Shown: in pieces, positions 52,654 through 60,952 of the stretch | How the letters are laid out: each line of letters begins with the position of its first letter | How positions within the stretch are numbered: the stretch's first letter is position 1 | NCBI RefSeq assembly: GCF_025200925.1 | Contig: NZ_CP104174.1 | Location: 5,704,001 to 5,768,000, forward strand | Length of the DNA stretch: 64,000 nucleotides | From: Bradyrhizobium sp. CB1015 | GTDB taxonomy: Bacteria; Pseudomonadota; Alphaproteobacteria; Rhizobiales; Xanthobacteraceae | Direction of reading: 5' to 3' | Made by a program: the position numbers and the translations under genes | Notes under the pieces: model-generated | Databases searched by the model: none | The model's input: the letters and a program-made list of their open reading frames with translations, nothing else | What the model was told of the DNA's origin: nothing

Positions 52654-53664
52654 ATGAACCGCCTCCTCTCCGCCGCGCTCGCTGCCGCCCTTCTTACTTC
52701 CCAACTCACATCCACCCACGCCGCCGACACTGCGCCCCGCGAGCCATACGGCATCGCGCTCGAAGGCTTTGCCTATCCCTACCCCGTGAACTTCCTTCCC
52801 GTCGTCAACGACGGCGAGCAGCTCAGCATGGCCTATATGGATGTCGCCGCGGCGCGGCCGAACGGCCGCACCGTGGTGCTGCTGCACGGGCGCAATTTTC
52901 CGTCGAGCTATTGGGCGCCCGTGATCAAGATGCTGAGCGAGGCCGGCTTTCGCGTCGTGGTGCCGGACCAGGTCGGCTTCGGCAAGTCCTCCAAGCCGGC
53001 GGGTGAGCTGCATTTCGACAATCTGGCGCGCAACACCATTTCGCTGCTCGATCATCTCAAAATCGACAAGGCCGAGATCGTCGCGCATTCGCTCGGCGGC
53101 ATGCTCGGCGTGCGCATCGCCCGCGCCTATCCGGACCGCCTTGCCCATCTGGTGCTGACCGCGCCGATCGGGCTCGAGGACTACCGCCTCTACGTGCCGC
53201 CGACGCCGACGGAGAAGATGATGGAGACCGAGGACAAGCTCACCGCCGACGGCTATCGCAAGCAGCTCCAGACCAATTACGCAATCAAGCTGCCGGCCGA
53301 GGCGATCACGCCGTTCATCGAGGCCCGCTTCAATATCAAGGGCAGCCCGGACTATCCGCGCTGGCTGCGCGCCTTCGTCTCTTCCGGCCAGATGATCTAT
53401 CGTGAGCCGGTGGCGCACGAGATCCCGCTGATCGCGACTCCGACTCTGTTCATCATGGGCGCGGACGACCACAACGCGCCGGGCCGGCCGCTCGCGCCGG
53501 AGGCGCTGCGGGCCAAGATGGGGCAGAACGCAGAGCTTGCGAAGCAGCTCGCGGCGAAGATGCCGAACGCGCGGGCCGAGGTGATCCGCGACACCGGCCA
53601 TCTCGTCTTCCTGGAGGCGCCGGAGACGTACAAGGAACTGGTGCTGGGCTTTCTCAGCCGCTAG
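52654..53664 (+). CDS. Secreted alpha/beta hydrolase
   Basis: 336 aa with a signal peptide (MNRLLSAALAAALLTSQLTS, ending near THAA). Alpha/beta-hydrolase motifs: VVLLHGRNFPSSYW (oxyanion HG), nucleophile elbow EIVAHSLGGMLGVRIA (SLGG with Ser), acidic residue in IMGADDHNAPGRP and the C-terminal RDTGHLVFLEAPE with the catalytic His. A periplasmic esterase or C-C hydrolase; substrate unknown. ATG 52654 is preceded by the repeat, so its promoter is probably short or within the repeat. Confidence 0.88.
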   Translation: MNRLLSAALAAALLTSQLTSTHAADTAPREPYGIALEGFAYPYPVNFLPVVNDGEQLSMAYMDVAAARPNGRTVVLLHGRNFPSSYWAPVIKMLSEAGFRVVVPDQVGFGKSSKPAGELHFDNLARNTISLLDHLKIDKAEIVAHSLGGMLGVRIARAYPDRLAHLVLTAPIGLEDYRLYVPPTPTEKMMETEDKLTADGYRKQLQTNYAIKLPAEAITPFIEARFNIKGSPDYPRWLRAFVSSGQMIYREPVAHEIPLIATPTLFIMGADDHNAPGRPLAPEALRAKMGQNAELAKQLAAKMPNARAEVIRDTGHLVFLEAPETYKELVLGFLSR

Positions 53665-53857
53665 CGACAGCTGCATGTCGTCCCAGGCCAAATGCGGGGA
53701 ACGTTCATGCCGCATTCAGGTCATGATCGGCAGCTTTGGATCGCGACGTGTCGGCACGTTCCAGATTTAACGTGTCGAATCGTGTCTCTTGATTCATTGT
53801 GCGCCCGCAAGCGCCATTCCCCGAAGCCTGCCCCCAAAGGACAAGAAGGAAGATCAA

Positions 53858-54109
53858 ATGAAATACCTGTTAGCCGCCGTCATGCTCGCCAGTGCGGTCG
53901 TCGGTTTCAGCGAGGCGGCCAGTGCCGCCGGCGGTTGCGGCCCGGGTTGGTATCGCGGCCCCTATGGCGGCTGCCGTCCGATGCGCGGCGCTGTCGTGGT
54001 TCGCCCCGCCCCGGTGGTGGTGGCCCCGGCGCCGGTCGTCGTCGTGCCTCGCGCGCGCGTGTGCCCCTACGGCTTCCGCTGGTACGCCGGCCGCTGCCGT
54101 CCGTTCTGA
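53858..54109 (+). CDS. Small secreted protein of the GCG_CRPN type
   Basis: 83 aa. A signal peptide (YLLAAVMLASAVVGFSEAAS) is followed by GGCGPGWYRGPYGGCRPMRG, the GCG...CRP pattern named after such bradyrhizobial proteins, a Val/Pro spacer (VVVRPAPVVVAPAPVVVVP) and VCPYGFRWYAGRCRPF at the end. Four Cys are placed for two disulfides. Function unknown. ATG 53858 has AGGAAGATCAA upstream; terminator downstream. Confidence 0.75.
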   Translation: MKYLLAAVMLASAVVGFSEAASAAGGCGPGWYRGPYGGCRPMRGAVVVRPAPVVVAPAPVVVVPRARVCPYGFRWYAGRCRPF

Positions 54110-54130
54110 TTTGCTCGATGACGTTGCAAA

Positions 54131-54164
54131 TGGCCGCGCGGCGAAAGCCTGCGCGGCCATTTTT
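54131..54164 (+). terminator. Rho-independent terminator
   Basis: TGGCCGCGC and GCGCGGCCA pair across an 11-base loop (GGCGAAAGCCT, itself partly self-complementary), followed by TTTTTG. It lies after the GCG_CRPN-type gene. Confidence 0.85.
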
Positions 54165-54214
54165 GTTGCTGACGAAAGCCCGCTGCGGGAACCGGAGCAC
54201 TTCCCAAATCGAAA

Positions 54215-54241
54215 CGGGGACCGCCAGCGGCGATCCCCGTC
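54215..54241 (-). terminator. Terminator of the His/Arg-rich protein gene
   Basis: On the minus strand CGGGGATCGCC, loop GCT, and GGCGGTCCCCG form a stem with one G-T pair, followed by TTTCGATTTGG. Placed just after the stop of the gene at 54264-54551, and back to back with the terminator of the convergent gene. Confidence 0.65.
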
Positions 54242-54263
54242 CAGTCCGCGAATGGTCGCGAGC

Positions 54264-54551
54264 TTACCAATAATGGCGGCGGTGCCAGCGCCGGTAGTGC
54301 CTGCGCCAATGACGGCGGCGCCAGCCCCAATGGCGGCCGCGCCCATGCCAGTGAACCTGCTCAGGCGTCAGCTTGGCGGCTTCCTCGCTGGTGGTGACGG
54401 CAGGATGAGCGTCCGGATTGCCTTGCCGCGTGCGGGCGGGATCAGCGAGCGGCTGCGGTGACAGCGGCGCGGCCTGCGCGGCAGTCGCGGCGAAGGCGGC
54501 GGCGCCCGCCGTCAATCCCAAGGCAAGCTTCAAAAAGTTCCGGCGCTCCAT
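54264..54551 (-). CDS. Tat-exported small protein with His/Arg/Trp-rich tail
   Basis: 95 aa. The N-terminus MERRNFLKLALGLTAGAAAF is a twin-arginine signal followed by an Ala cleavage region; the mature protein ends with HWHGRGRHWGWRRRHWRRHY and similar, about 25 residues almost all His, Arg and Trp. Such a tail could bind metal, heme or nucleic acid, but no family function is known. Divergent repeats lie upstream. Start ATG 54551. Confidence 0.7.
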   Translation of the reverse strand: MERRNFLKLALGLTAGAAAFAATAAQAAPLSPQPLADPARTRQGNPDAHPAVTTSEEAAKLTPEQVHWHGRGRHWGWRRRHWRRHYRRWHRRHYW

Positions 54552-54664
54552 GGCTTCTTCCTTCTTGGATCGTTGTGCCCGTGATGCGGAAGGAGTGTCG
54601 CCGTAACGGCATGAACCGAAGCTGAATCATGCGTTCAGATTCAAGCGAGCAGGATGAGGAATTC

Positions 54665-54747
54665 GTAGCCCGGATGGAGCGCAGCGCAATCCGGGATTTG
54701 TGCGTCATGCAAAGACCCCGGATTACGCTTGCGCTCCATCCGGGCTA
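54665..54747. repeat. Palindromic repeat, GTAGCCCGGATGGAGCG family (copy 3)
   Basis: GTAGCCCGGATGGAGCGCAG to TGCGCTCCATCCGGGCTAC, hairpin-forming, 7 bases before the stop of the gene on the minus strand at 54755. Confidence 0.85.
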
Positions 54748-54754
54748 CAGACCT

Positions 54755-55069
54755 TTACGTTGTAAACTCCTGCGCCAGCAGCAGCGTCTCGCGCGAGCGC
54801 TTCACGTCGGGCCAGTCGCGTTTGAAGTCGGCGACGAGCTTTTGCAGCGCCTCACCTTTCAGCATCGCATTCAGCTTGGTCTCGTCGTCGAACTGATACA
54901 TCGCCTGGTGCAGCGAGGGATCGTCCAGGCTCCAGAACCGCCATGCCTTGCTCACGCCGAAGGCCTTCACCGCGTCGGGCAAATGTTCCGTCTCGTACCA
55001 TCGGTCGAAAGCAGCGCGCTTGCTGGCGTCGGAGACGATGGCGCGAACGACGAAAAAGGCTGCTCGCAT
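54755..55069 (-). CDS. Small dimeric alpha/beta-barrel-like protein
   Basis: 104 aa from ATG 55069 (MRAAFFVVRAIVSDASKRAA). RWYETEHLPDAVKAFGVSKAW and MYQFDDETKLNAMLKGEALQ suggest a single ferredoxin-like module comparable to EthD- or DUF4286-type proteins. No function assigned. GGAGGAAACC precedes the start. The open frame beyond 55069 is antisense to the glutathione transferase gene. Confidence 0.7.
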   Translation of the reverse strand: MRAAFFVVRAIVSDASKRAAFDRWYETEHLPDAVKAFGVSKAWRFWSLDDPSLHQAMYQFDDETKLNAMLKGEALQKLVADFKRDWPDVKRSRETLLLAQEFTT

Positions 55070-55198
55070 CGGTTTCCTCCCTTTGTTTGCTGCGAGACTA
55101 GCCGCTTTCCGCCGCCGGCGACAAAAAGACTTGGCCTTGGTGTCGGAATGGACGCCCTTCGCTCGTCCTATGCGTCGAACAGGACACGGAGACAGCAA

Positions 55199-55852
55199 AT
55201 GGCCGACCTCACCCTGACCACCTTCAATTGGGTTCCCGAACCGCCGCGTGGCCTCGTGCGCGACTTGCGCGTGCGCTGGGCCCTCGAAGAGGCTGCCTTG
55301 CCCTATCGCGTCGCCAGCACCCCGTTCGACGATCGCGGGCCTGCGCACCTCGCGCACCAGCCGTTCGGCCAGGTGCCATGGCTGACCGACGGCGATATCT
55401 CGATCTTCGAGAGCGGCGCGATCCTGCTGCATCTCGGCGAGCGCAGCGACAAGCTGATGCCGACAAATCCGCGCGGCCGCACTGAAGCGACGAAATGGGT
55501 GTTCGCGGCGCTCAATTCGGTGGAGATGGCCAGCTTGCCCTGGGCCATGTCGAAGTTCATGGGACATCCGACCGACACGCCGGCGTGGAAATTCGTCGAC
55601 GACTTCCTCAAGCTCCGGCTCAAACGTCTCGAGCCGGTGCTGGCCGGCCGAGAATGGCTGGCCGGCTCCTTCTCCGTCGCCGACATCCTGATGGCTGACG
55701 TGCTGCGCGTCGTCGATCAATTCAGCGGACTAACGGACAGTCCTGCCTGCCGCGCCTATGTCGCCCGCGCCACGGTCCGCCCGGCGTTCGTCAAGGCGCA
55801 TGCCGACCAGATGGCGCATTTTGCTGCGGCGGATCAGGCGCGCGGGGCGTGA
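55199..55852 (+). CDS. Glutathione S-transferase family protein
   Basis: 217 aa with the thioredoxin-like N-terminal domain (LTTFNWVPEPPRGLVRDLRV) and the glutathione cis-proline region QVPWLTDGDISIFESGAI (P-W and E-S of the binding site), followed by an all-helical C-terminal domain (WKFVDDFLKLRLKRLEPVLA, SFSVADILMADVLRVVDQFS). The catalytic Ser/Tyr is not evident. Start ATG 55199 with AGGACACGGAGAC upstream. The class is not certain. Confidence 0.88.
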   Translation: MADLTLTTFNWVPEPPRGLVRDLRVRWALEEAALPYRVASTPFDDRGPAHLAHQPFGQVPWLTDGDISIFESGAILLHLGERSDKLMPTNPRGRTEATKWVFAALNSVEMASLPWAMSKFMGHPTDTPAWKFVDDFLKLRLKRLEPVLAGREWLAGSFSVADILMADVLRVVDQFSGLTDSPACRAYVARATVRPAFVKAHADQMAHFAAADQARGA

Positions 55853-55926
55853 TGCGCCTCACATAATCGATCCGGTGCTTGGCCTACAGTCGCCGGCACC
55901 GAACGACTCAATTCGACAGGTGACCC

Positions 55927-56079
55927 ATGGTCCGCATCGAATATCTCAAGCGACAGATCGCCCGCGCCGAGCGGCTGGCCAAGGCCATCCTCGACCGGCA
56001 GACCGCCGACCGGCTCCAGGCCTACGCCGCCGAATGCCGCGCCGAGTTGTCGGAGCTGACGCTCAAGACCGCCGCGTGA
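55927..56079 (+). CDS. Small conserved-looking protein
   Basis: 50 aa: MVRIEYLKRQIARAERLAKA then ILDRQTADRLQAYAAECRAE and a short tail ending KTAA. It is entirely helical and rich in Arg, Ala and Leu in an amphipathic pattern. ATG 55927 is preceded by ACAGGTGACCC, and the length matches a family of short helical bradyrhizobial proteins I recall. Function unknown. Confidence 0.5.
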   Translation: MVRIEYLKRQIARAERLAKAILDRQTADRLQAYAAECRAELSELTLKTAA

Positions 56080-56095
56080 GGCGGGCTAGTGCGCG

Positions 56096-56443
56096 TCAGA
56101 CCAGCTTCAGCGGCGCATCGGCGACGACGCGAAGATCGATGCTGCCGATCAACGCCGAACGCCGCGCCTCCGCAGCACTGATGGCCTCGTCCGTCTGTCG
56201 CAACGTCGAGACATTCGAGCCGAGCGAGACGATCCCGCCGAGCACCAGCGCGATCGATCCAAGCGCGGCGGTCTGACCAAATCCGAACAGCCCGAGGATC
56301 GTCACCAGCAGCAGCGCCGCCCCGCCCCCGATCGCGATCTTGGATGCCAGGATGTACTTCCGGCAGCGCTCGGCGATCTCGGCGAGCCGCTCGATCCGCT
56401 CTTCGATGTCGGAGATTTCGTCGGTCGGATCGTCGTCGGTCAT
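56096..56443 (-). CDS. Two-pass membrane hypothetical protein
   Basis: 115 aa. An acidic coiled-coil N-terminus (DEISDIEERIERLAEIAERC) leads to two hydrophobic segments (IAIGGGAALLLVTILGLFGF and AALGSIALVLGGIVSLGS) and a short C-terminal helix (RQTDEAISAAEARRSALIGS). Reminiscent of small membrane proteins of unknown role. It converges with the small helical protein gene. Confidence 0.6.
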   Translation of the reverse strand: MTDDDPTDEISDIEERIERLAEIAERCRKYILASKIAIGGGAALLLVTILGLFGFGQTAALGSIALVLGGIVSLGSNVSTLRQTDEAISAAEARRSALIGSIDLRVVADAPLKLV

Positions 56444-56473
56444 GGGATCGAGGACACCAAATCAGCAGGAAGC

Positions 56474-56547
56474 GGTAGCCCGCATGAGCAAAGCGAGATG
56501 CGGGACCTCGGCAAGACCCGGATGTCGCTGCGCTCATCCGGGCTACC
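56474..56547. repeat. Diverged palindromic repeat, GTAGCCCGCATGAGC type (copy 4)
   Basis: GGTAGCCCGCATGAGC at one end and GCTCATCCGGGCTACC at the other, shorter than the other copies and with a different inner sequence. It lies 5 bases from the stop of the carboxylase gene. Confidence 0.7.
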
Positions 56548-56552
56548 CTCCT

Positions 56553-58085
56553 TCACAACGGCAAATTGTCGTGCTTCTTCGCCGGCATTTCCGTCTTCTT
56601 GTCCTTCAGCATCGCCAGCGCGCGGGCGATGCGCTTGCGCGTCGAGTGCGGCATGATGACGTCGTCGATATAGCCGCGCTCGGCGGCGATGAAGGGGGAC
56701 AGGAAGCGGTCTTCGTATTCCTTGGTGCGCGCGGCGATCTTGTCGGGGGCGCCGATGTCGCTGCGGAAGATGATCTCGACCGCGCCCTTGGCGCCCATCA
56801 CCGCAATCTGGGCGGTCGGCCAGGCGTAGTTCATGTCGGCGCCGATCTCCTTGGAGGCCATGACGTCGAAGGCGCCGCCATAGGCCTTGCGGGTGATGAC
56901 GGTGACCAGCGGCACGGTGCACTGCGAATAGGCGAACAGGAGTTTCGCGCCGTGCTTGATCAGGCCGCCATATTCTTGGCTCGTGCCGGGCAGGAAGCCC
57001 GGCACGTCGACGAAGGTGACGATCGGGATGTTGAAGGCGTCGCAGAAGCGGACGAAGCGCGCCGCCTTGCGCGATGCATCGCTGTCGAGCACGCCGGCCA
57101 GCACCATCGGCTGGTTGGCGACGAAGCCGACGGTGCGGCCCGCAATGCGGCCAAAGCCGGTGACGATGTTCTTGGCAAAGGCCTCCGCGATCTCGAAAAA
57201 GTCGCCCTCGTCCACGACCTTCAGGATCAGCTCCTTCATGTCATAGGGCTTGTTCGGATTGTCGGGGATCAGCGTGTCGAGCGACATGTCGACCCGCTCG
57301 ATGTCATCGAAGCTGGGCCATTCCGGCACGCCGTCGGTGTTGTTGGAGGGCAGGAAGTCGATCAGGCGACGCATCTGCAACAGCGTCTCGACGTCGTTCT
57401 CGAAGGCGCCGTCGGCGATCGAGGATCGCGTCGCGTGCACCGAGGCGCCGCCGAGCTCCTCGGCTGTCACGACCTCGTTGGTCACGGTCTTCACCACGTC
57501 GGGGCCGGTGACGAACATGTAGCTGGTGTTCTTCACCATGAAGATGAAGTCGGTCATCGCCGGCGAATAAACATCGCCGCCGGCGCAGGGACCCATGATG
57601 ACGGAAATCTGTGGGATCACGCCCGAGGCGAGCACGTTGCGGCGGAACACGTAGGAATAGCCGGCGAGCGCGGCGACGCCTTCCTGGATGCGGGCGCCGC
57701 CGGCGTCATAGAGGCCGATGATGGGCGCCCTCGCCTTCATCGCCATGTCCTGGAGTTTCGTGATCTTCAGGGCGTGCGTCTCCGAGAGCGAGCCACCGAA
57801 CACGGTGAAGTCCTTGGCAAAGACGAAGGTCTTGCGGCCGTTGACGGTGCCCCAGCCGGTGACGACGCCGTCGCCGGGCACCTTGGTCTTCTCCATGCCG
57901 AACTCGGTGGAGCGGTGCTCGACGAACATGTCGAACTCCTCGAACGATCCCTTGTCGAGCAACAGCTCGATGCGTTCGCGGGCCGTCAGCTTGCCGCGGG
58001 CGTGCTGCGCCTCGATGCGCTTCTCCCCGCCGCCGAGCTTTGCGCCGGCACGACGATCTTCAAGGGCGTCCAGGATGTGTTTCAT
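56553..58085 (-). CDS. Acyl-CoA (propionyl-CoA) carboxylase beta subunit
   Basis: 510 aa carboxyltransferase of the PccB/AccD5 type: [60 protein letters not shown] (N-terminal crotonase fold), then [20 protein letters not shown] and [20 protein letters not shown] of the C-terminal half (oxyanion Gly-Gly/Ala-Gly elements present). It ends [11 protein letters not shown]. It transfers carboxyl from biotin to propionyl- or similar CoA in propionate or branched-chain breakdown. The biotin-carrying alpha subunit is not in the window. Confidence 0.94.
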   Translation of the reverse strand: MKHILDALEDRRAGAKLGGGEKRIEAQHARGKLTARERIELLLDKGSFEEFDMFVEHRSTEFGMEKTKVPGDGVVTGWGTVNGRKTFVFAKDFTVFGGSLSETHALKITKLQDMAMKARAPIIGLYDAGGARIQEGVAALAGYSYVFRRNVLASGVIPQISVIMGPCAGGDVYSPAMTDFIFMVKNTSYMFVTGPDVVKTVTNEVVTAEELGGASVHATRSSIADGAFENDVETLLQMRRLIDFLPSNNTDGVPEWPSFDDIERVDMSLDTLIPDNPNKPYDMKELILKVVDEGDFFEIAEAFAKNIVTGFGRIAGRTVGFVANQPMVLAGVLDSDASRKAARFVRFCDAFNIPIVTFVDVPGFLPGTSQEYGGLIKHGAKLLFAYSQCTVPLVTVITRKAYGGAFDVMASKEIGADMNYAWPTAQIAVMGAKGAVEIIFRSDIGAPDKIAARTKEYEDRFLSPFIAAERGYIDDVIMPHSTRKRIARALAMLKDKKTEMPAKKHDNLPL

Positions 58086-58225
58086 TTGCTCCCGCCAGTT
58101 CTTAAGTGATGGGCGGGTTCTAACACGGCATTTTGCGGCCCGGAAAGCCGCTTTCGCCGTCGCAGGGCTGCCCTGCCGTAGCGGGAAAGCGCAAGGAATT
58201 ACAGAGTTTTGCCCAGGAGGCGAGC

Positions 58226-58630
58226 GTGACGGAAGGAAGGGGCGAGACGGGCGCTGCGACAGGTGGCGTCAACATCCTGCTGCGGCTGGAGGGCCTGACC
58301 CTGTTTGCAGGGATGGTGACGCTCTATGCGGCTTGGGACGGGTCGTGGCTGGTGTTTGCCCTGCTGTTCTTCGTGCCCGATCTGAGCTTCCTGGCCTACC
58401 TGTCCGACGCCAGGTTCGGCGCCATGGTCTACAACGCCGCCCACAGCTACATGGCGCCGGTGGCGCTGCTGACGCTGGGCTTCGCCCTCGCCTCGCCCCT
58501 CACCCTCTCCATCGCCTTGATCTGGCTTGCCCATATCGGCATCGACCGGGCGCTCGGCTACGGCCTGAAATATTCTGTCGGGTTCAGCTTCACCCATCTG
58601 GGGCGGATCGGGCGGCAGAAGGGCTCCTGA
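58226..58630 (+). CDS. DUF4260 family membrane protein
   Basis: 134 aa from GTG 58226, which follows a perfect AGGAGG site at 58214-58219. Membrane segments: [60 protein letters not shown] and [20 protein letters not shown]. The [11 protein letters not shown] and [10 protein letters not shown] motifs are typical of DUF4260. The function is unknown. Confidence 0.82.
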   Translation: MTEGRGETGAATGGVNILLRLEGLTLFAGMVTLYAAWDGSWLVFALLFFVPDLSFLAYLSDARFGAMVYNAAHSYMAPVALLTLGFALASPLTLSIALIWLAHIGIDRALGYGLKYSVGFSFTHLGRIGRQKGS

Positions 58631-58650
58631 TCTCAAATTTGGCTGAGTGC

Positions 58651-58735
58651 GTAGCCCGGATGGAGCGGAGCGTAATCCGGGACGGTGCAGCGCGGGCGCG
58701 ATCCCCCGGATTTCGCTCCGCTCCATCCGGGCTAC
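58651..58735. repeat. Palindromic repeat, GTAGCCCGGATGGAGCG family (copy 5)
   Basis: GTAGCCCGGATGGAGCGGAG to CTCCGCTCCATCCGGGCTAC, hairpin-forming. Its ATG at 58660 is in frame with the coding-like sequence that follows. Confidence 0.85.
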
Positions 58736-59097
58736 CAGACCGTATTTGCCGCACCAGCGCGGCGCTGCGGGCGCAGCTCGCCGAGTTCACCGCAGCGACC
58801 GCCGCCGAGCGCGCCGCCTTCGATGCCGGGCGCGGCAAGCTGCTCGAGCTGATGCAGCATGCCGAGAGTCATATCGGCAAGCTCACGACGGAGCTCGACA
58901 TGTTCCGTGCCTCTGTCGACAGCTTCAACCAGGCCGTGGTCTCGGTGCCCATCGAGGTGCTGCGGCTGGCGCGAACGCAGTTCGATTATCTGTCGAGCGG
59001 TTTTGCCCGGCGCGGCGATCCGATCTCGCAGGCCATGAGCGAGATCGGCGGCTTCGCCATCGACCAGGCGCTGGCGGCGAAGCCTGACCCGGCCTGA
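58660..59097 (+). CDS. Phasin-like helical protein; 5' end may be supplied by the repeat
   Basis: The region from about 58741 has protein-like sequence: LRAQLAEFTAATAAERAAFD, GKLLELMQHAESHIGKLTTE, FNQAVVSVPIEVLRLARTQF, GFARRGDPISQAMSEIGG, stop at 59095-59097. Helical, coiled-coil character resembles phasins. No ATG or GTG lies between the repeat and this sequence; only the ATG at 58660 inside the palindromic repeat opens the frame, giving 145 aa. Alternatives are an internal ATG (58852), a rare start codon, or a truncated pseudogene whose native 5' end was replaced by the repeat. Confidence 0.5.
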   Translation: MERSVIRDGAARARSPGFRSAPSGLPDRICRTSAALRAQLAEFTAATAAERAAFDAGRGKLLELMQHAESHIGKLTTELDMFRASVDSFNQAVVSVPIEVLRLARTQFDYLSSGFARRGDPISQAMSEIGGFAIDQALAAKPDPA

Positions 59098-59305
59098 ACG
59101 CCGCCCGGCGACCGAAGAAGGTGCTGTCGCGGTTTAGCCAGGATAATCCCAAGCGGATGCATTCGAACTGGAGCAGATTGAGCAGTTGCTGATGGCTGCA
59201 TGGTGTTGCCATGACGGCATCATAGCAGTGACATCGGAACCACTACACGGCCGGGCGCTGGAAGCGATATCAGCTCGCAGCAAGAATCCACGACCGGAGA
59301 GAACA

Positions 59306-59725
59306 ATGTTCGTCGATATCGATCATGCATCACTCGCGATGGCAGGCTCGAGCTTGCCCGGAGATCAACCCATCTTCATGCTCAATCTTCTGCGCTATCG
59401 GGATGAGGCCTTGTACCGGGACAAATCCGAGCTTCCGGCCTGTAGCGGCCGCGAAGCCTATTACGCGCGCTATGTCCCCGCATTTCGCAAGGTCGCGATT
59501 CCGCAAGGGGTCACGCCGACTTGGCTTGGATCCGTCGGAGCTCTGCTGGTGGCAGCGCAAGGCGAAGCCTGGCACGACGCCGCAATCGTTCGCTACCCGG
59601 ACTTCGCGACCTTTCGAGCGATCGTCTCGAGCTCCGATTACCGGCGTGAGGCCGAGCCCCACCGCTTGGCCGCGCTCGCCGAGTGGCGTCTGATTGCGAC
59701 GACCGAGGTTCAGGTGCCGGGTTGA
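59306..59725 (+). CDS. DUF1330-like small barrel protein
   Basis: 139 aa from ATG 59306 (MFVDIDHASLAMAGSSLPGD). PIFMLNLLRYRDEALYRDKS and AYYARYVPAFRKVAIPQG, then AAIVRYPDFATFRAIVSSSD and EPHRLAALAEWRLIAT show the ferredoxin-like duplicated fold of EthD/DUF1330-type proteins. Possible role in oxidation or isomerisation of a small molecule, unproven. GGAGAG lies 10 bases upstream. Confidence 0.65.
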   Translation: MFVDIDHASLAMAGSSLPGDQPIFMLNLLRYRDEALYRDKSELPACSGREAYYARYVPAFRKVAIPQGVTPTWLGSVGALLVAAQGEAWHDAAIVRYPDFATFRAIVSSSDYRREAEPHRLAALAEWRLIATTEVQVPG

Positions 59726-59793
59726 TGTGCAACCGAACGCATTAAATTGACCGTGTGCGATCGGGTTGCTTCTCCATAAACCACACGGTCACG

Positions 59794-60612
59794 CTAGATC
59801 GCGCCGATATCAGCAAGGCAGGCTTGCGTCAGACTCATGCGGGCCTCGATGTGGCGCGGCTCCTTGCAATCCATGTTGAGCGCGAAAACAGTGTGCGCCT
59901 CGCCCTTCTCGGCCCAACCGACCATCCAGCCGAGCGACGGCTCGCCGCGCTCGGCGCCCAAGAGACCGGATTTGGCGCGGATAACGGCGTCGCCGACCTT
60001 GGTCGTCGGCAGGATGTCGGCGACGACATCCTGGCTGCGCTTCGAGATCGGCAGCGCGCGGCGGCGCAGCCGGTCGACGAAATCGACTTGCTCGACCGGA
60101 TCGATGCGCAGAGCCCCGGTGAGCCAGAACTGGTCGATGCCGCCGCCGATGTCGCGATTGCCGTAGTCGAACGCATCGACATATTGCTGCATGCGCACCT
60201 CGCCGATGCGGCGCGCGATCTCCTGATAGACCGGCACCGCGCTCACGAGAACCGCGCTGCGCAGCGTGTGATCCTTGTTCCAGGCCTCGATCGGGCGCTT
60301 GACGCCGTCCCAGGGAAACACGTCCTTGTCGGGATCAGTGACGACCCCCGTCTCGAGCGCAATCAGCGAGTTGGGAATCTTGAAGGTCGAGGCCGGCAGC
60401 TTGCCCTCGCCCGAGCGCTCCTTGTCGCTGGCGACGATCAGATAATCCTCGACCTTGTAGCCGACGAAGGTGCCCGACGTGCCGAGGTCGGTGAAGCGCT
60501 TTGCAAGAGCGTCGCGGATTTCATTGCGAGGCGGCGCGACATGGGCGCGCGCGCGTCGAGGCAGGATCGCGGTTGCGGCGAGGAGGCCGAGGGTGGAACG
60601 GCGGGTGAGCAA
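59794..60612 (-). CDS. Class D (OXA-type) beta-lactamase
   Basis: 272 aa. All class D active-site motifs are visible: STFK at residues 75-78 (Ser nucleophile and carboxylated Lys), SAV at 124-126, YGN at 150-152, KSG at 214-216, and the conserved W-x-x-G-W near 229-233. Signal sequence TRRSTLGLLAATAILPRRARA carries a twin-arginine, suggesting Tat export. The start is TTG at 60612; no ATG or GTG lies in frame close upstream. It probably hydrolyses penicillins. No mobile element is adjacent, so it looks chromosomal. Confidence 0.93.
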   Translation of the reverse strand: MLTRRSTLGLLAATAILPRRARAHVAPPRNEIRDALAKRFTDLGTSGTFVGYKVEDYLIVASDKERSGEGKLPASTFKIPNSLIALETGVVTDPDKDVFPWDGVKRPIEAWNKDHTLRSAVLVSAVPVYQEIARRIGEVRMQQYVDAFDYGNRDIGGGIDQFWLTGALRIDPVEQVDFVDRLRRRALPISKRSQDVVADILPTTKVGDAVIRAKSGLLGAERGEPSLGWMVGWAEKGEAHTVFALNMDCKEPRHIEARMSLTQACLADIGAI

Positions 60613-60688
60613 GGGCGGTGTCCGTTGAGCAGCGAAAAACCGGCGCGACCATGCAGCCGCTCCATGGTGAAACGATGACAGGTTATTC

Positions 60689-60952
60689 TTACCGCCCCCG
60701 GCCCGACAGCCGCAGCACGAACACCAGCACCTCGGCGACGGCCTTGTAGAGATCCGGCGGGATTTCGTCGCCGAGCTCGACCTTCGACAGCGCGCCGGCC
60801 AGAACCTCGTTCTCCTCGATCGGAATGTCGTGGGCCTTCGCGATCTCGACGATCTTTTCGCCGATCGTGCCCTTGCCCTTGGCGACGACGACGGGCGCGC
60901 CAGAGCCCTTCTCGTAATGCAGCGCGATCGCGAGCTTGGACGGATCGCTCAT
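60689..60952 (-). CDS. FlhB-like (FhlB/EscU C-terminal domain) protein
   Basis: 87 aa corresponding to the cytoplasmic domain of FlhB without the membrane part: [20 protein letters not shown], then [40 protein letters not shown]. The autocleavage NPTH motif is missing. Such FlhB-like proteins accompany flagellar genes in many bacteria and may tune export-substrate switching. Its ATG overlaps the FliK stop by 4 bases (ATGA), so the two are translationally coupled. Confidence 0.9.
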   Translation of the reverse strand: MSDPSKLAIALHYEKGSGAPVVVAKGKGTIGEKIVEIAKAHDIPIEENEVLAGALSKVELGDEIPPDLYKAVAEVLVFVLRLSGRGR

